DNA of 64,000 nt from NCBI RefSeq assembly GCF_001575205.1, contig NZ_LSRE01000001.1, positions 391,794-455,793 on the forward strand, in the 5' to 3' direction. Both the position numbers and the translations under genes were made by a program. This document shows positions 1-9,025 of this stretch, piece by piece. This stretch comes from Tsukamurella pseudospumae. Its GTDB lineage: Bacteria; Actinomycetota; Actinomycetes; Mycobacteriales; Mycobacteriaceae. The stretch's first letter is position 1, and each line of letters starts with the position of its first letter. Below the pieces are notes generated by a model, which saw only the letters and a list, made by a program, of their open reading frames with translations, made no database searches and had not been told where the DNA came from.

Positions 1-2
1 CG

Positions 3-962
3 GCCTACCCGCTGTACTCGCGCCTGTTCCTCGGCACCGAGGTCGACCTCGAGGAGACCTACGCGTGGGGGCAGGAGCTGTTGGCGGCGATCGTCGCGGA
101 GCAGCGGGAGGTCGCCGGCCGGCTGTACCCCGGCGCGACGGTCGCGGAGACCCTCGCGCGGCTCGACACCGAGCCGCGGTACGCGCTGCACGGCACGGAC
201 GCGCTGCGGGAGTGGATGCAGCGGACGTCGGACGCGTCGGTGGCGGCGCTCGCGGGCACCCACTTCGACATCCCCGCCGAACTGCACCACCTCGACTGCC
301 GGATCGCGCCGAGCAGCAGCGGCGGCATCTACTACACCGGCCCCTCCGCGGACCTGACCCGGCCCGGCGCGATGTGGTGGTCGGTTCCCAAGGGAGTCAC
401 CGAGTTCCACACCTGGCAGGAGAAGACGACCGTCTATCACGAGGGGGTGCCCGGCCACCATCTGCAGATCGGGCAGGCCGTGATCGCGCCGCTCAACCGG
501 TGGCGCAAGCTGTACTCCTTCACGTCGGGCCACGGCGAGGGGTGGGCCCTGTACGCGGAGCGACTCATGCGCGACCTGGGCTTCCTGGACGACGACGGCG
601 ACCTCATGGGCATGCTCGATTCGCAGCGGCTGCGGGCGGCGCGGGTGGTCCTGGACATCGGCGTGCACTGCGGCTTCGAGGCACCCGCCGAGGTCGGCGG
701 GGGCGAGTGGACCTACGACAAGGGCTGGGCCTTCCTCCGCTCGCACGTCGCGATGGCCGACGAGCAGTTGCGCTTCGAGTACCACCGCTACCTGGGGTGG
801 CCCGGGCAGGCACCGTCGTACTCGGTGGGCCAGCGGGTGTGGGAGCAGACCCGCGACGCCCACCTCGCCGCGCACCCCGGGTCGACGCTCAAGGACTTCC
901 ACCGCGACGCCCTCGCCCTCGGCGGTATGGGCCTGGACACCCTCCGCGCCGCAATCGTCTGA
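3..962 (+). CDS. DUF885 family protein, C-terminal part (5' truncated by window)
   Basis: The frame is open from the first bases of the window, so only the last 319 residues are visible and the true start lies outside. The segment YHEGVPGHHLQ carries the His-Glu-x-x-x-x-His-His pattern typical of the DUF885 family, which resembles a metallopeptidase site. The flanking MWWSVPKGVTEFHTW and a later GHGEGWALYAERL also fit that family. It is probably a metal-dependent hydrolase or peptidase of unknown substrate. It ends with TGA and is followed by about 100 bases without a recognisable gene. Confidence 0.8.
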   Translation, partial: AYPLYSRLFLGTEVDLEETYAWGQELLAAIVAEQREVAGRLYPGATVAETLARLDTEPRYALHGTDALREWMQRTSDASVAALAGTHFDIPAELHHLDCRIAPSSSGGIYYTGPSADLTRPGAMWWSVPKGVTEFHTWQEKTTVYHEGVPGHHLQIGQAVIAPLNRWRKLYSFTSGHGEGWALYAERLMRDLGFLDDDGDLMGMLDSQRLRAARVVLDIGVHCGFEAPAEVGGGEWTYDKGWAFLRSHVAMADEQLRFEYHRYLGWPGQAPSYSVGQRVWEQTRDAHLAAHPGSTLKDFHRDALALGGMGLDTLRAAIV

Positions 963-1063
963 ATCGCGCCGCGTATAGCGTCCGGACGGCCCGCGGTCAA
1001 GACCCACGATCGTGGTTCGCGCAACGGTGAGGTTTGCGATACGAATTACTTAGCCTCCAGAAC

Positions 1064-1633
1064 ATGGAAACGAGATCCGCAGCGCGGCTGTGGCTGATCC
1101 GCGTCTTGGAGGGACAGCTCGGGCTGTCGTCGATGCTCGCCGCCAGGGGTGACGTCAAGCTGCTCGCGACCTGGCTCGCGATCGCGGCGCAGCTCGACAA
1201 GGACATCGACGGCCTCTGCGGCAACCCCGACCCCGAGGCCGCGCGGCGCCTGTTCTTCACCTCCCAGGCCCTGATGGAGAAGTTCGTCATCGAGCGGATC
1301 TCCTACGACACGATCGAGGACTGGACCGAGCACAGCGCGCGAATCCACCGGCAGCTCACCGCGATGGACGATCCTCGCACCGAGTTCCCCGCCCGGCTGC
1401 ACGCACAGCTCGATCTCTACGACTCGGCGGTACACAGCGACGACGGCCGGGTGACCGTCGACCGCTGCGGAATCTGGACCTATCGGGAGCAGCGCCGCGC
1501 CGCCGGCACTCCGATAACGCTGACGAGTCCGTGCGAGTTCTGCACGCGCTCGGTGTCGGCGAACGCGCGCCACCAGAAGCTGGCGGCCACCGTCCGCCTG
1601 CGCGAGCGCGGCTGCGATTGGACCTTCGCGTGA
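1064..1633 (+). CDS. Hypothetical protein, 189 aa
   Basis: I do not recognise this protein. The first two thirds look helical (Leu/Ala-rich, with RLWLIRVLEGQLGL near the start) and the C-terminal part has a CEFC pair that could bind a metal. The frame also has a TTG at 1034, but the ATG at 1064 starts the convincing sequence; no clear ribosome binding site precedes it. Its stop overlaps the GTG of the next gene in a GTGA junction, so it probably belongs to the downstream transcription unit. Confidence 0.6.
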   Translation: METRSAARLWLIRVLEGQLGLSSMLAARGDVKLLATWLAIAAQLDKDIDGLCGNPDPEAARRLFFTSQALMEKFVIERISYDTIEDWTEHSARIHRQLTAMDDPRTEFPARLHAQLDLYDSAVHSDDGRVTVDRCGIWTYREQRRAAGTPITLTSPCEFCTRSVSANARHQKLAATVRLRERGCDWTFA

Positions 1634-2724
1634 GTACCCCGACCGTGCTCGCCCCCGCACGCCCGCGGGTCGCCGGGGCGTACCTGCTGCTGTTCCTGAT
1701 CGGCGCCGAGACCTTCCTCATCTCGCCGCTGCTGCCCACCATCACAGCGGCACTGCACACCTCCGTCGCGGTCGCTGCGAACGCGACCACCGCCTACGTG
1801 CTGGTCTACGCGGTCGCCTCTCCCCTCCTCGGCTCGGTGTCCGACCGGATCGGCAGGCGCACACCGCTGCTCGTGGGCGCCGCACTGTTCCTCGTCGCGA
1901 ACCTCGGCTGCGCGCTGGCGCCGGATGTCGCCGTGCTGATCGCCGCCCGCGCGGTCGGCGGGCTCGGCGCTGCGCTCGCCGGACCCAGCATCTGGGCCTA
2001 CCTCGCCGACAGCGCGCCCGATCCGGAATCGATCGGGCGGTACATGAGCCGCGGCATGGCCTTCTTCTCCTCGGGCCAGGTCATCGGCATCCCGGTCGGC
2101 GCCGGGCTGGCCGCGGCTCTGGGTTGGCAGTTCAGCTTCGTCGCCCTGGCCGCCGGCACGGCGGCGGCGATCGCCGTGCTCGCCCGCGCCGTTCCCCGTG
2201 CCCGGCCGGGCGGGACGGCACCGTCACTCCAGGAGGGCCTGCGCGTCGCGCTCGACCGACGCGTCGGCCCGATCCTCGCGCTGACCTTCGTGGTCCAGGC
2301 GTTCAGCCTGGGCGCGTACGCCTACGCCGGCCAGATCCTGCACGAGCGGCTCGGCTGGAGCGCGGGCGCCTTGGGCCTGGTGGGCGTGCTGGTGGGGCTC
2401 GGCAGCGTGACCGGCGCGTTGCTCGGCGGCCGACTCACGCGCTCCGGGCTGCCACTCGCCGCGCGCCTGACCGTGTGGATCGCGGTGATCGGCGTCGGGC
2501 TCGGCGCGTTCGCGCTGTCGCACGGCGCGGCACCGGCGCTCATCGCGCTCCTGGTCTGGTTCGTCGGCAGCGGCGGATTCGTCACGGAACAGCAGACCGC
2601 GCTCGCGCTCGCGGCGGGCGACCGGCGAGCATCGGCCAGCGCCTGGAACACCAGCGCGATGCACGCGGGCACCGCGATCGGCGTTCTGCTGCTCGGGGCG
2701 ATCGTGACCGGGGCGCGCGGATGA
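1630..2724 (+). CDS. MFS transporter, drug/metabolite exporter type
   Basis: A 364-residue membrane protein with about twelve hydrophobic segments. The loop after helix 2, GSVSDRIGRRTPLLVG, is the classical MFS motif A, and GLGAALAGPSIWAYLAD fits helix 4 of DHA1-type exporters. The GTG at 1630 is chosen because it overlaps the stop of the preceding gene; upstream residues in the same frame are not MFS-like. The 3' end overlaps the methyltransferase start as ATGA. It may export the product of the methyltransferase/monooxygenase pair that follows; that is inference. Confidence 0.85.
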   Translation: MSTPTVLAPARPRVAGAYLLLFLIGAETFLISPLLPTITAALHTSVAVAANATTAYVLVYAVASPLLGSVSDRIGRRTPLLVGAALFLVANLGCALAPDVAVLIAARAVGGLGAALAGPSIWAYLADSAPDPESIGRYMSRGMAFFSSGQVIGIPVGAGLAAALGWQFSFVALAAGTAAAIAVLARAVPRARPGGTAPSLQEGLRVALDRRVGPILALTFVVQAFSLGAYAYAGQILHERLGWSAGALGLVGVLVGLGSVTGALLGGRLTRSGLPLAARLTVWIAVIGVGLGAFALSHGAAPALIALLVWFVGSGGFVTEQQTALALAAGDRRASASAWNTSAMHAGTAIGVLLLGAIVTGARG

Positions 2725-3566
2725 CCGCCGGCGTCCAGCACGACGACCGGATGGCGGGCTACGCCGATCACAGCAGGCTGCGGCAGACGCCGGACGCGCT
2801 GCGGGTCGTCGCCGCGCTCGGCGAGCGGCTCGCGCGAGCGCGGTCGGTCGTCGACCTGGGCTGCGGCACGGGCGCGCTGATCGACGCGCTCGCCGGCGCG
2901 GCACCGTCGGCGGCGATCACCGGGCTCGACGCCGCGGTGCCCCGCATCGCGGAGCTGCGGGCGCGGCACGCGGGCGATGTCCGGGTGCGCTTCGCGGTCC
3001 ACGACCTCCGCGAGCCGCTCTCCGCGCTCGTGCCGAACGGTTCGGCGGACGTCATCACGATGACCGCGGTGCTGCACTGGCTGCATCCGGGCGAGAGCGC
3101 CGTCGTGCGCCGCATCGCCACGGCGCTCACCACCGGCGGCGCGGCGGTGCTCACCACTTACCATCCGGTCCTCGAGGCCTCCGGTCTCGGTGGCACGGAC
3201 GCGGTGATCGCCGAGGCCGCCGGCGCCACCGCCGCGCAGTTCGACGGTGCCGGGGTCGTCCCGGTTTCGCGCCGCACGCTCCCGGCGGTCGCGCTCGAGC
3301 GGACTCTGCGCGGCGCATTCGGCGAGGTCGAGTCGGTCGAGCACACCGCCCGGACCGCACCCGCGGACGGCACCGCCTTCGCCGACTACGTCGACAGCAC
3401 CTTCGGCGACTACTACCAGGGCCTGTTCCCGGACCACGCCACGCAGCGCGCAGCGGTCGCCGCGGCCGCCCAGCGCAGGCTGGACGCGACGGGCGCCGTC
3501 ACCTCGATGCCGATCCGCACCTGGCTGTGCACCGCGCCCGACGCCGACCAGGGGATCCGGGCATGA
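2721..3566 (+). CDS. Class I SAM-dependent methyltransferase
   Basis: 281 residues with a Rossmann-type methyltransferase core. VVDLGCGTGALID (about residues 43-55) is motif I, which binds S-adenosylmethionine; ITGLDAA is the acidic motif II region, and ADVITMTAVLHWL corresponds to motif IV. The C-terminal part probably holds the substrate cap. The ATG overlaps the preceding MFS stop, and the monooxygenase gene starts inside its 3' end, so the three are translationally coupled. The methyl acceptor cannot be deduced. Confidence 0.85.
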   Translation: MTAGVQHDDRMAGYADHSRLRQTPDALRVVAALGERLARARSVVDLGCGTGALIDALAGAAPSAAITGLDAAVPRIAELRARHAGDVRVRFAVHDLREPLSALVPNGSADVITMTAVLHWLHPGESAVVRRIATALTTGGAAVLTTYHPVLEASGLGGTDAVIAEAAGATAAQFDGAGVVPVSRRTLPAVALERTLRGAFGEVESVEHTARTAPADGTAFADYVDSTFGDYYQGLFPDHATQRAAVAAAAQRRLDATGAVTSMPIRTWLCTAPDADQGIRA

Positions 3567-4810
3567 GCCGGATCCACCTGGTCGTCGAGGCCGTCGGCGC
3601 CCAGTTGCCCGAGCTCGCCGAACGGGCCCGACGGGGCGGCCCCCGCGTCGCGAGCCCGGACGACTTCCTCGACTTCGCGGCGCGCGCGGAGGACGCAGGC
3701 GTGGACGCGCTCTTCTACGCCGACTTCCTGGGCAAACCGCGCGCGCAGTTCGCGGCGCGCCCGCTCATCCCGTTCGAGCCGCTCACGGCACTGTCCGCGA
3801 TCGCGGCCCGCACGTCGTCGATCGGGCTGATCGCGACGGCGTCGACGACCTTCTCGGAGCCGTACACGCTCGCCCGGCAGATCGCGTCGCTGGACAACCT
3901 CAGCGGCGGGCGCGCGGGATGGAACATCGTGACCTCGATCCAGGGCGCGGGCAACTACGGGCAGGACCTCGCGGCCAAGGACGAGCGGTACGCCCGCGCC
4001 GCCGAGGTCACCGACGCGGTGTTGGCCCTGTGGGCGTCCTGGGATCCCGCGTACCGGCGGCCGCGCGGCGGCTTCGTCGACACCGATGCCATCGCCGACG
4101 TGCACTTCTCCGGTGCGCACGTCACCCTCGACGGTTGGCTCGACGTCCCGTCGGACCGGCAGGGCAGGCCCGTGCTGTTCCAGGCGGGGTCCTCCGCTGC
4201 GGGCCTGACATTCGCGGCGCGGTACGCCGACGCGGTCTTCGGGATCAACCCGAGCCGGTCCGGCGCGATCCGGACGCGCACGCGGTTGCGCGAGCTCGCC
4301 GCCGCGCAGGGCCGCGATCCCGGTGCCGTGAAGTACCTGCCGGGCGTGCGCCTGTTCGTCGACGACGAACTGGACACCGTCGAGAGCCCCGGCCTGCGCG
4401 ACGCCGTCGGCGCGCTGCTCGGGGTCCCGCTCGGCGGGCTCGACCTCGACGCGCCGCTCCCCGACCGGATCCTCGCCGCCCGCGGCCGCGTCGACACGCA
4501 GTCCGCGCCGATCACCGGCACCGTCGAGGGCCTGTGGGACCTTGCGGCCGAGCCCGGGACCACGCTCCGCGAGCTCCTCGGCGTGTACCGCAACGGATCC
4601 GGATTCCTCTCCCTCGCGGGGAGCGCACGGTCCATCGCAGACACCCTGCTCGGCTGGGTCGACGACGGTGCCGCCGACGGTTTCGTCCTCGGCGCGGGCG
4701 GGTCCGTCGACGAGGTCTACCGGCAGGTGATCCCCCTGCTCCGGGCCGCCGGACGGTACCGCGACCATTACGCGGGGAGCACCCTGCGCGACCACCTGGA
4801 GGTGCCCTGA
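3563..4810 (+). CDS. Flavin-dependent monooxygenase of the NtaA/SnaA/DszA type
   Basis: 415 residues in the bacterial luciferase-like fold. LSGGRAGWNIVTS is the hallmark of the NtaA/SnaA/DszA subgroup, which uses FMNH2 from a separate reductase to oxidise chelators, sulfones or antibiotic precursors. No flavin reductase gene is adjacent. The ATG at 3563 overlaps the methyltransferase stop (ATGA) and gives the family-typical start with a beta strand (RIHLVVEAVGAQ). It is followed after one base by a transporter gene. The substrate is unknown. Confidence 0.87.
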   Translation: MSRIHLVVEAVGAQLPELAERARRGGPRVASPDDFLDFAARAEDAGVDALFYADFLGKPRAQFAARPLIPFEPLTALSAIAARTSSIGLIATASTTFSEPYTLARQIASLDNLSGGRAGWNIVTSIQGAGNYGQDLAAKDERYARAAEVTDAVLALWASWDPAYRRPRGGFVDTDAIADVHFSGAHVTLDGWLDVPSDRQGRPVLFQAGSSAAGLTFAARYADAVFGINPSRSGAIRTRTRLRELAAAQGRDPGAVKYLPGVRLFVDDELDTVESPGLRDAVGALLGVPLGGLDLDAPLPDRILAARGRVDTQSAPITGTVEGLWDLAAEPGTTLRELLGVYRNGSGFLSLAGSARSIADTLLGWVDDGAADGFVLGAGGSVDEVYRQVIPLLRAAGRYRDHYAGSTLRDHLEVP

Positions 4811-4811
4811 C

Positions 4812-6166
4812 ATGTCCGGACGACGCCCGCTGCAGGGCTGGCGGAAGGTCGCCGCGCTCGGCGCCGGCAACGCGCTCGAGTGGTTCGACTGGGGTGTGTA
4901 CAGCGCGATGCTCCCCTTTTTCGGCGTGTACGTCTTCGGCATGCCCGTGGCGGAGTCGCTGCTGGCGGGGCTGGCGGTGTTCGCCGCGGCCTACATCGCC
5001 CGGCCCCTGGGCGGACTCGTGTTCGGCGTCATCGCGGACCGGTACGGCCGCACCACGTCGCTGTCGCTGACGATCGCGTGCGTCGCCACCGGCTGCCTGG
5101 GCGTGGCGTTCCTGCCCGGCCACGCACAGATCGGTGCCGCCGCAGGCGTGATCCTGCTGCTCCTGCGGTTGCTGCAGGGATTCGGGCAGGGCGGCGAACT
5201 GCCCAGCCTGCAGGTGTACATCGCCGAGAACGCACCCCGCCAGCACCTCGGCCGGTGGTCGAGCCTGTCTACGTTTCCGGCAACATCGGAGTGATCGCCG
5301 GGATGGCCCTGGGTGCGACGATGGCCTCGGTGCTCGGCGCCGACGACCTGCGGCAGTGGGGATGGCGCATCCCGTTCGCCGTCGGCGGGGCGCTGGGGCT
5401 CGCGGCACTCGGGCTCCGTGCGTACCTCCGCGAGCCGGTGCCCGACGACGACCGCCGAGCTCTGCCGGTGCGGTACCACGTCGGCTCGCTGCGTCGTGAT
5501 CGCCGTGCGTTGATCGCGGTCGCCGCCGTCGTGGCCGGTTCGACGGTGGCGATCTACGCGTGGGGGAACTCGGCCTCGGCGTTCGCGATCACCTTCGGCG
5601 GGATGTCCAAGTCCGCGGCGCTGTGGGCCGCGGTCGCCGCGTACGCCACCGCGGCCGCACTGATCCCCGTCTGGGGCGAGATCGCGGACCGGGTGGGACA
5701 CCGCACCGTCATGCTCGCCGGGACGATCGTCGTCACCCTCGGCAGCCTGCCGGTGAGCGCCGCGATCAGTGGCGGTCCCCTGAACCTGTACCTGTGCATG
5801 ACGGCGATGATGGTGCCGATCGGGGCGATCCTGTCGGTCGAGCCCGTGTACATCGCGCGACTGGTGCCGGCGGCGTCGCGGACCACCGCGATCGGCGTCA
5901 CGTACTCCCTGGTGGCGGCCGTGCTCGGTGGGACCGCGCCGTACATCCGTGCCTGGATGCACCTGCACATCAGCGATACCGCGTTCGCCGTGTACGTGAC
6001 CGCGCTGGCTGCGGTGTCGGTCGTGGCGCTGCTCCTCGTGCGGCCGCCGGACGACGACGCCACTCCCGGTAGGCCGCACTCCGACGGTCCGGGATCGGTG
6101 GCGGGCGGACCTGATCGCCCAGAGCTTGCCGCAGCGGTACCTCGGCCGGGGCCCGATGCGAGCTAA
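4812..6166 (+). pseudogene. MHS-family MFS transporter (proline/metabolite permease type), frameshifted
   Basis: Two pieces in different frames together make one transporter of the metabolite:H+ symporter family. The first (from ATG 4812) contains GNALEWFDWGVYS, the loop DRYGRTTSL and QGFGQGGELPS; it stops at 5292-5294. The second continues with VYVSGNIGVIAGMALGATMA to 6166. Restoring one base after about 5267 joins GRWSSL to VYVSGNIG without loss, so a single-base deletion or a sequencing error explains it. The last 40 residues are low-complexity, Pro/Gly/Asp-rich and run over a gene remnant on the other strand. Cassette position suggests uptake of the monooxygenase substrate. Confidence 0.8.
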
Positions 6167-6343
6167 CAGCCGCTGATGCGGGTCGGGATCGGCGCCTTCG
6201 ATCCAGCCGTAGTCGATGAGGTGGATGCCGCATTCGCCGGATCACTCCAGCGGAACACCTCAGCGAGCGCCGCGCGCACGCGCTCGGGAGCACCGTCGTC
6301 CTGTGGACCGAGCGAGACGTAGAACTGATGGAACTCCCCCATG
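6060..6343 (-). pseudogene. Possible decayed gene remnant
   Basis: From the minus-strand ATG at 6343 the sequence reads MGEFHQFYVSLGPQDDG and on to EVFRWSD, which looks like genuine protein, then becomes low-quality and stops. In a neighbouring frame the text continues as CGIHLIDYGWIEGADPDP, HQRLLARIGPRPRY and CGKLWA, again protein-like, running under the 3' end of the transporter. This is best read as one small gene broken by a frameshift. I cannot name the family. An alternative is chance coding-like composition in a GC-rich region. Confidence 0.35.
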
Positions 6344-6383
6344 CAGAAGAGTGTATTCCCGTTGGGCCCTGCCCCTGCGATGC

Positions 6384-6447
6384 ACATCATTCGAAGCGTT
6401 CTGCGACGGAAACCGCGATCCGAGTCGCAGAACGCTTCGAATGATGT
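6384..6447. terminator. Long perfect stem-loop between convergent genes
   Basis: Bases 6384-6407 pair perfectly with 6424-6447 (24 bp, core TTCGAAGCGTTCTGCGAC) around a 16-base loop GGAAACCGCGATCCGA. It lies between the end of the plus-strand transporter and the end of the minus-strand lipid kinase, so a bidirectional terminator is the simplest role. There is no run of T after either arm. The stem is much longer than a typical terminator. The rest of 6167-6542 holds only the gene remnant described separately. Confidence 0.6.
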
Positions 6448-6542
6448 TGTCCCCCATTGCACGCCGCCCGCGACACAGAGGTGATGCACGGCGCGCATCA
6501 CCTCGCGACAGGCCCCACATCCCCTCGCCTCGGAGCGAACAG

Positions 6543-7424
6543 TCAGCGTGACACGAGCACCGGCAGCACGGCCTTGCGGATCCGAACGGTGACGGGCAGT
6601 TCCTGCAGGTAGTCGCCGTCGGCGTGGACGGGGATCGGGCGGTCGGCGGACACGGTGATCTCCTGACCGCTGAAGGTGAGCACCTCGGCCCGCGCGACAT
6701 GGGCGCCGGTCTTCGCCTCGCCCATCGCGCCGAGGAGCCGCATCAGGTTCGCAGCACCGTCGACCGCGAGCACGTCGACGCGCCCGCTGTCCGCCGCGGC
6801 CGCGGGAACCATGTGCAAGCCACTGCCGTACCAGCCCGAGTTCGCGACGACCACCATGTGCACCGGACCGGAGAAGACGGCACCGTCGACCTCGATCCGG
6901 AAGTCCGCGGGCTTCCAGCGCAGGGCGGCGATGGCGGGGGCGAGCCGGTACGCGAGCGGGCCCATCCAGCGCAGTCGGTTGATCAGCTCGGTCGCCACCG
7001 AGTCGAGGCCCACGTAGACATTGCCGACGGCGATCTCGTCGCCGATGGTGAGCACGTCCAGATCGCGCCGGAAGCCGTCGCAGAGCACGTCCGCGATGGC
7101 GGCCGGATCGTCGGGGAGCCGCAGGTGCCGAGCCATGTCGTTGCCGCGTCCGGCGGTGACTACGCCCATGGGCGCCCCGGGGACGCGGAGCACGCCGGCC
7201 GCGACCTCGCGGATCTGGCCGTCCCCGCCGACGGCGACGGTCAACGCGCCCGCCGCGGCGGCCTCCTCGGCGAGCCGGCGGGCGTCGGCACCGGACGCGG
7301 ACTCCTCGACGCGCGTCGTGACGTCCCGGCGGGCCAGCTCCTCCGCCACCGCTGCCCAGCGGACCCGGGCGGCCCCACCGCCGGAGATCGGGTTGAGGAC
7401 CGCGATGACATCGGCGCCGGTCAC
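6543..7424 (-). CDS. Diacylglycerol kinase family lipid kinase
   Basis: 293 residues of the DAGKc fold. Near the N-terminus VIAVLNPISGGG is the first nucleotide-site strand and GGDGQIREV corresponds to the GGDGT motif (with Gln replacing Thr). VVTAGRGNDMARHL matches the conserved GTGNDxAR-type segment. It probably phosphorylates a diacylglycerol or sphingoid-type lipid with ATP. The GTG at 7424 overlaps the stop of the upstream oxidase (GTGA), so the two are co-transcribed. Mycobacterial homologues sit beside an AGPS-like oxidase and glpD, suggesting a shared lipid pathway. Confidence 0.88.
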   Translation of the reverse strand: MTGADVIAVLNPISGGGAARVRWAAVAEELARRDVTTRVEESASGADARRLAEEAAAAGALTVAVGGDGQIREVAAGVLRVPGAPMGVVTAGRGNDMARHLRLPDDPAAIADVLCDGFRRDLDVLTIGDEIAVGNVYVGLDSVATELINRLRWMGPLAYRLAPAIAALRWKPADFRIEVDGAVFSGPVHMVVVANSGWYGSGLHMVPAAAADSGRVDVLAVDGAANLMRLLGAMGEAKTGAHVARAEVLTFSGQEITVSADRPIPVHADGDYLQELPVTVRIRKAVLPVLVSR

Positions 7425-9010
7425 GGGAGCAGGATCCCGGGGTTGAGCACGCCCTGCGGGTCGAGTGCGGCCTTGACGGCGCGGAGCGCGGTCACCTGGA
7501 CCTCACCGATCTCCTCCACATAGGTGGAGCGGTGGTCGGTGCCGACGGCGTGGTGGTGCGTGATCGACGCGCCGGCCGCGCGGATCGCGGCGTTCGCCGC
7601 GGCCTTGGCGGCGCCCCACTGCGCGAGTGGGTCCTCCAGCGCCTTCGAGATCACCGTGAAGTACAGCGACGCACCGGTCGAGTAGACGTGCGAGATGTGG
7701 CACATCACCACGGCGGGAGTGCCCTGGTCGCCCAGCGCAGCGGTCAACGCCGCCGTCACATCGGCCTTGAGCCGCTCGATGTTCGACCAGAAGGTGACCG
7801 TCTCGAGCGTCTCGACCAGCGCGCCCGCGTCGAGGAGCGGATCGCGCAGGTACGGACCGCGGAACCGGCCGACGCGCCAGGCCTCCCCCGGCTCCTCGCC
7901 GAGGAACTGACCGCCCAGCTCGGCGAGGCGGGCGGAGACGTAGCCGTCGCGGCAGTCGACATCGGGCTCGTCGCCCTCGAAGCCGACGATCATCATGACG
8001 CCACCCGCGGCGGCCTTGCCCGCGGCGCTGGGGTCGGCCAGGTTGAGCGCGGTCTCCACCTCGTCGGAGAGGCGCAGCACCGTCGGGCGGACCGACCCCT
8101 GCGCGAGCACCCGCATGGCACGGGCCCCGGCCGCGAAGTCCGCGAAGTGCCAGCCGTAGAAGCGGCGCACCGTCGGGACGGGGTGCACGCGGACGCGCAC
8201 GGCCGTGACCACACCGAACGCGCCCTCCGAGCCGAGGAAGAGCTGCCGCAGGTCCGGTCCCGCGGCCGACTTCGGCGCGGTCCCGATCTCGGCGACGCCC
8301 TGCGGAGTCGCGACGGTGAGCCCCACGACCATCTCGTCGAACCGGCCGTAGCCGATGGAGGACTGCCCGGCGGAGCGGGTGACGGCGCAGCCGCCGACGG
8401 TCGCGCCCTCGTAGGACTGCGGGAAGTGGCCCAGTTCGAAGCCCTGCTCGGCGAGCAGCCGCTCGGCCTCGGGCAGCCGCGTTCCGGCGGCCAGCGTCGC
8501 GACCTGCGAGACCGCGTCGAGCGCGATCAGGCCGGTCAGTGCGCGCAGGTCCAGGGCGACGACGGGGCGGGCGCGCTCGGGCGCGAGGCCGCCGGTCACC
8601 GACGTGCCGCCGGCGAACGGGCTCAGAGTGAGGTCCTTCGCCGCGCACACGGCCAGCACCTCGGCGACCTGCTCGGCGGTCGCCGGGGTGACCACGGCGT
8701 CCGGCGCATCGGAGGTGTCGCCGACGCGGTACTTGAGCAGGTCCGGCGTGGAGTAGCCGCGAAGGTGGGCCAGACGCGTACCGTCGTCGACAGCGACCGC
8801 GGCGCCCGTCTTCTGCAGGGCCGACAGCGCCCGGCCGGAGACCCGGGACGGCATGAGGAAGAGCTCCGCGCCGGGCCCGGGTCCGCCCTCGATGCCGAGC
8901 ATCGTGAGCGCGCCGAGCACCGACTCGGACAGGTGCATCGGCGCGCCGGGGTCGCCCCAGCGACCGGGCTCGAAGGCGACGACGGGCAGAACCACCTCAG
9001 ACGATGTCAT
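7421..9010 (-). CDS. FAD-binding oxidase, alkylglycerone-phosphate synthase-like
   Basis: 529 residues. The FAD-binding type 4 (PCMH) domain covers roughly residues 95-280, with the FAD loop PFAGGTSVTGGL and SIGYGRFDEMVVG. The C-terminal domain is of the FAD-oxidase type and ends LDPQGVLNPGILLP, typical of D-lactate/glycolate oxidase and AGPS relatives. The ATG at 9010 starts MTSSEVVLP; the frame is open further upstream but has no family character there. It is divergent from a TetR gene only 15 bases away and coupled to the lipid kinase. It may act on a glycerolipid or 2-hydroxy acid; the substrate is inferred. Confidence 0.85.
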   Translation of the reverse strand: MTSSEVVLPVVAFEPGRWGDPGAPMHLSESVLGALTMLGIEGGPGPGAELFLMPSRVSGRALSALQKTGAAVAVDDGTRLAHLRGYSTPDLLKYRVGDTSDAPDAVVTPATAEQVAEVLAVCAAKDLTLSPFAGGTSVTGGLAPERARPVVALDLRALTGLIALDAVSQVATLAAGTRLPEAERLLAEQGFELGHFPQSYEGATVGGCAVTRSAGQSSIGYGRFDEMVVGLTVATPQGVAEIGTAPKSAAGPDLRQLFLGSEGAFGVVTAVRVRVHPVPTVRRFYGWHFADFAAGARAMRVLAQGSVRPTVLRLSDEVETALNLADPSAAGKAAAGGVMMIVGFEGDEPDVDCRDGYVSARLAELGGQFLGEEPGEAWRVGRFRGPYLRDPLLDAGALVETLETVTFWSNIERLKADVTAALTAALGDQGTPAVVMCHISHVYSTGASLYFTVISKALEDPLAQWGAAKAAANAAIRAAGASITHHHAVGTDHRSTYVEEIGEVQVTALRAVKAALDPQGVLNPGILLP

Positions 9011-9025
9011 GATACATTTGTACAC
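9011..9025. promoter_or_regulatory. Ultra-short divergent control region with palindromic core
   Basis: Only 15 bases separate the ATG codons of the oxidase (minus) and the TetR gene (plus). They contain TACATTTGTA, a 10-bp palindrome with a two-base mismatch at the centre, next to TGTACA. A TetR dimer bound here would cover both start codons. Promoters must overlap the coding regions, or the transcripts are leaderless. Confidence 0.45.

Noticed and set aside
1034..1063. TTG start for the hypothetical protein
   Set aside because: The ten extra residues lack protein character and no ribosome binding site precedes the TTG.
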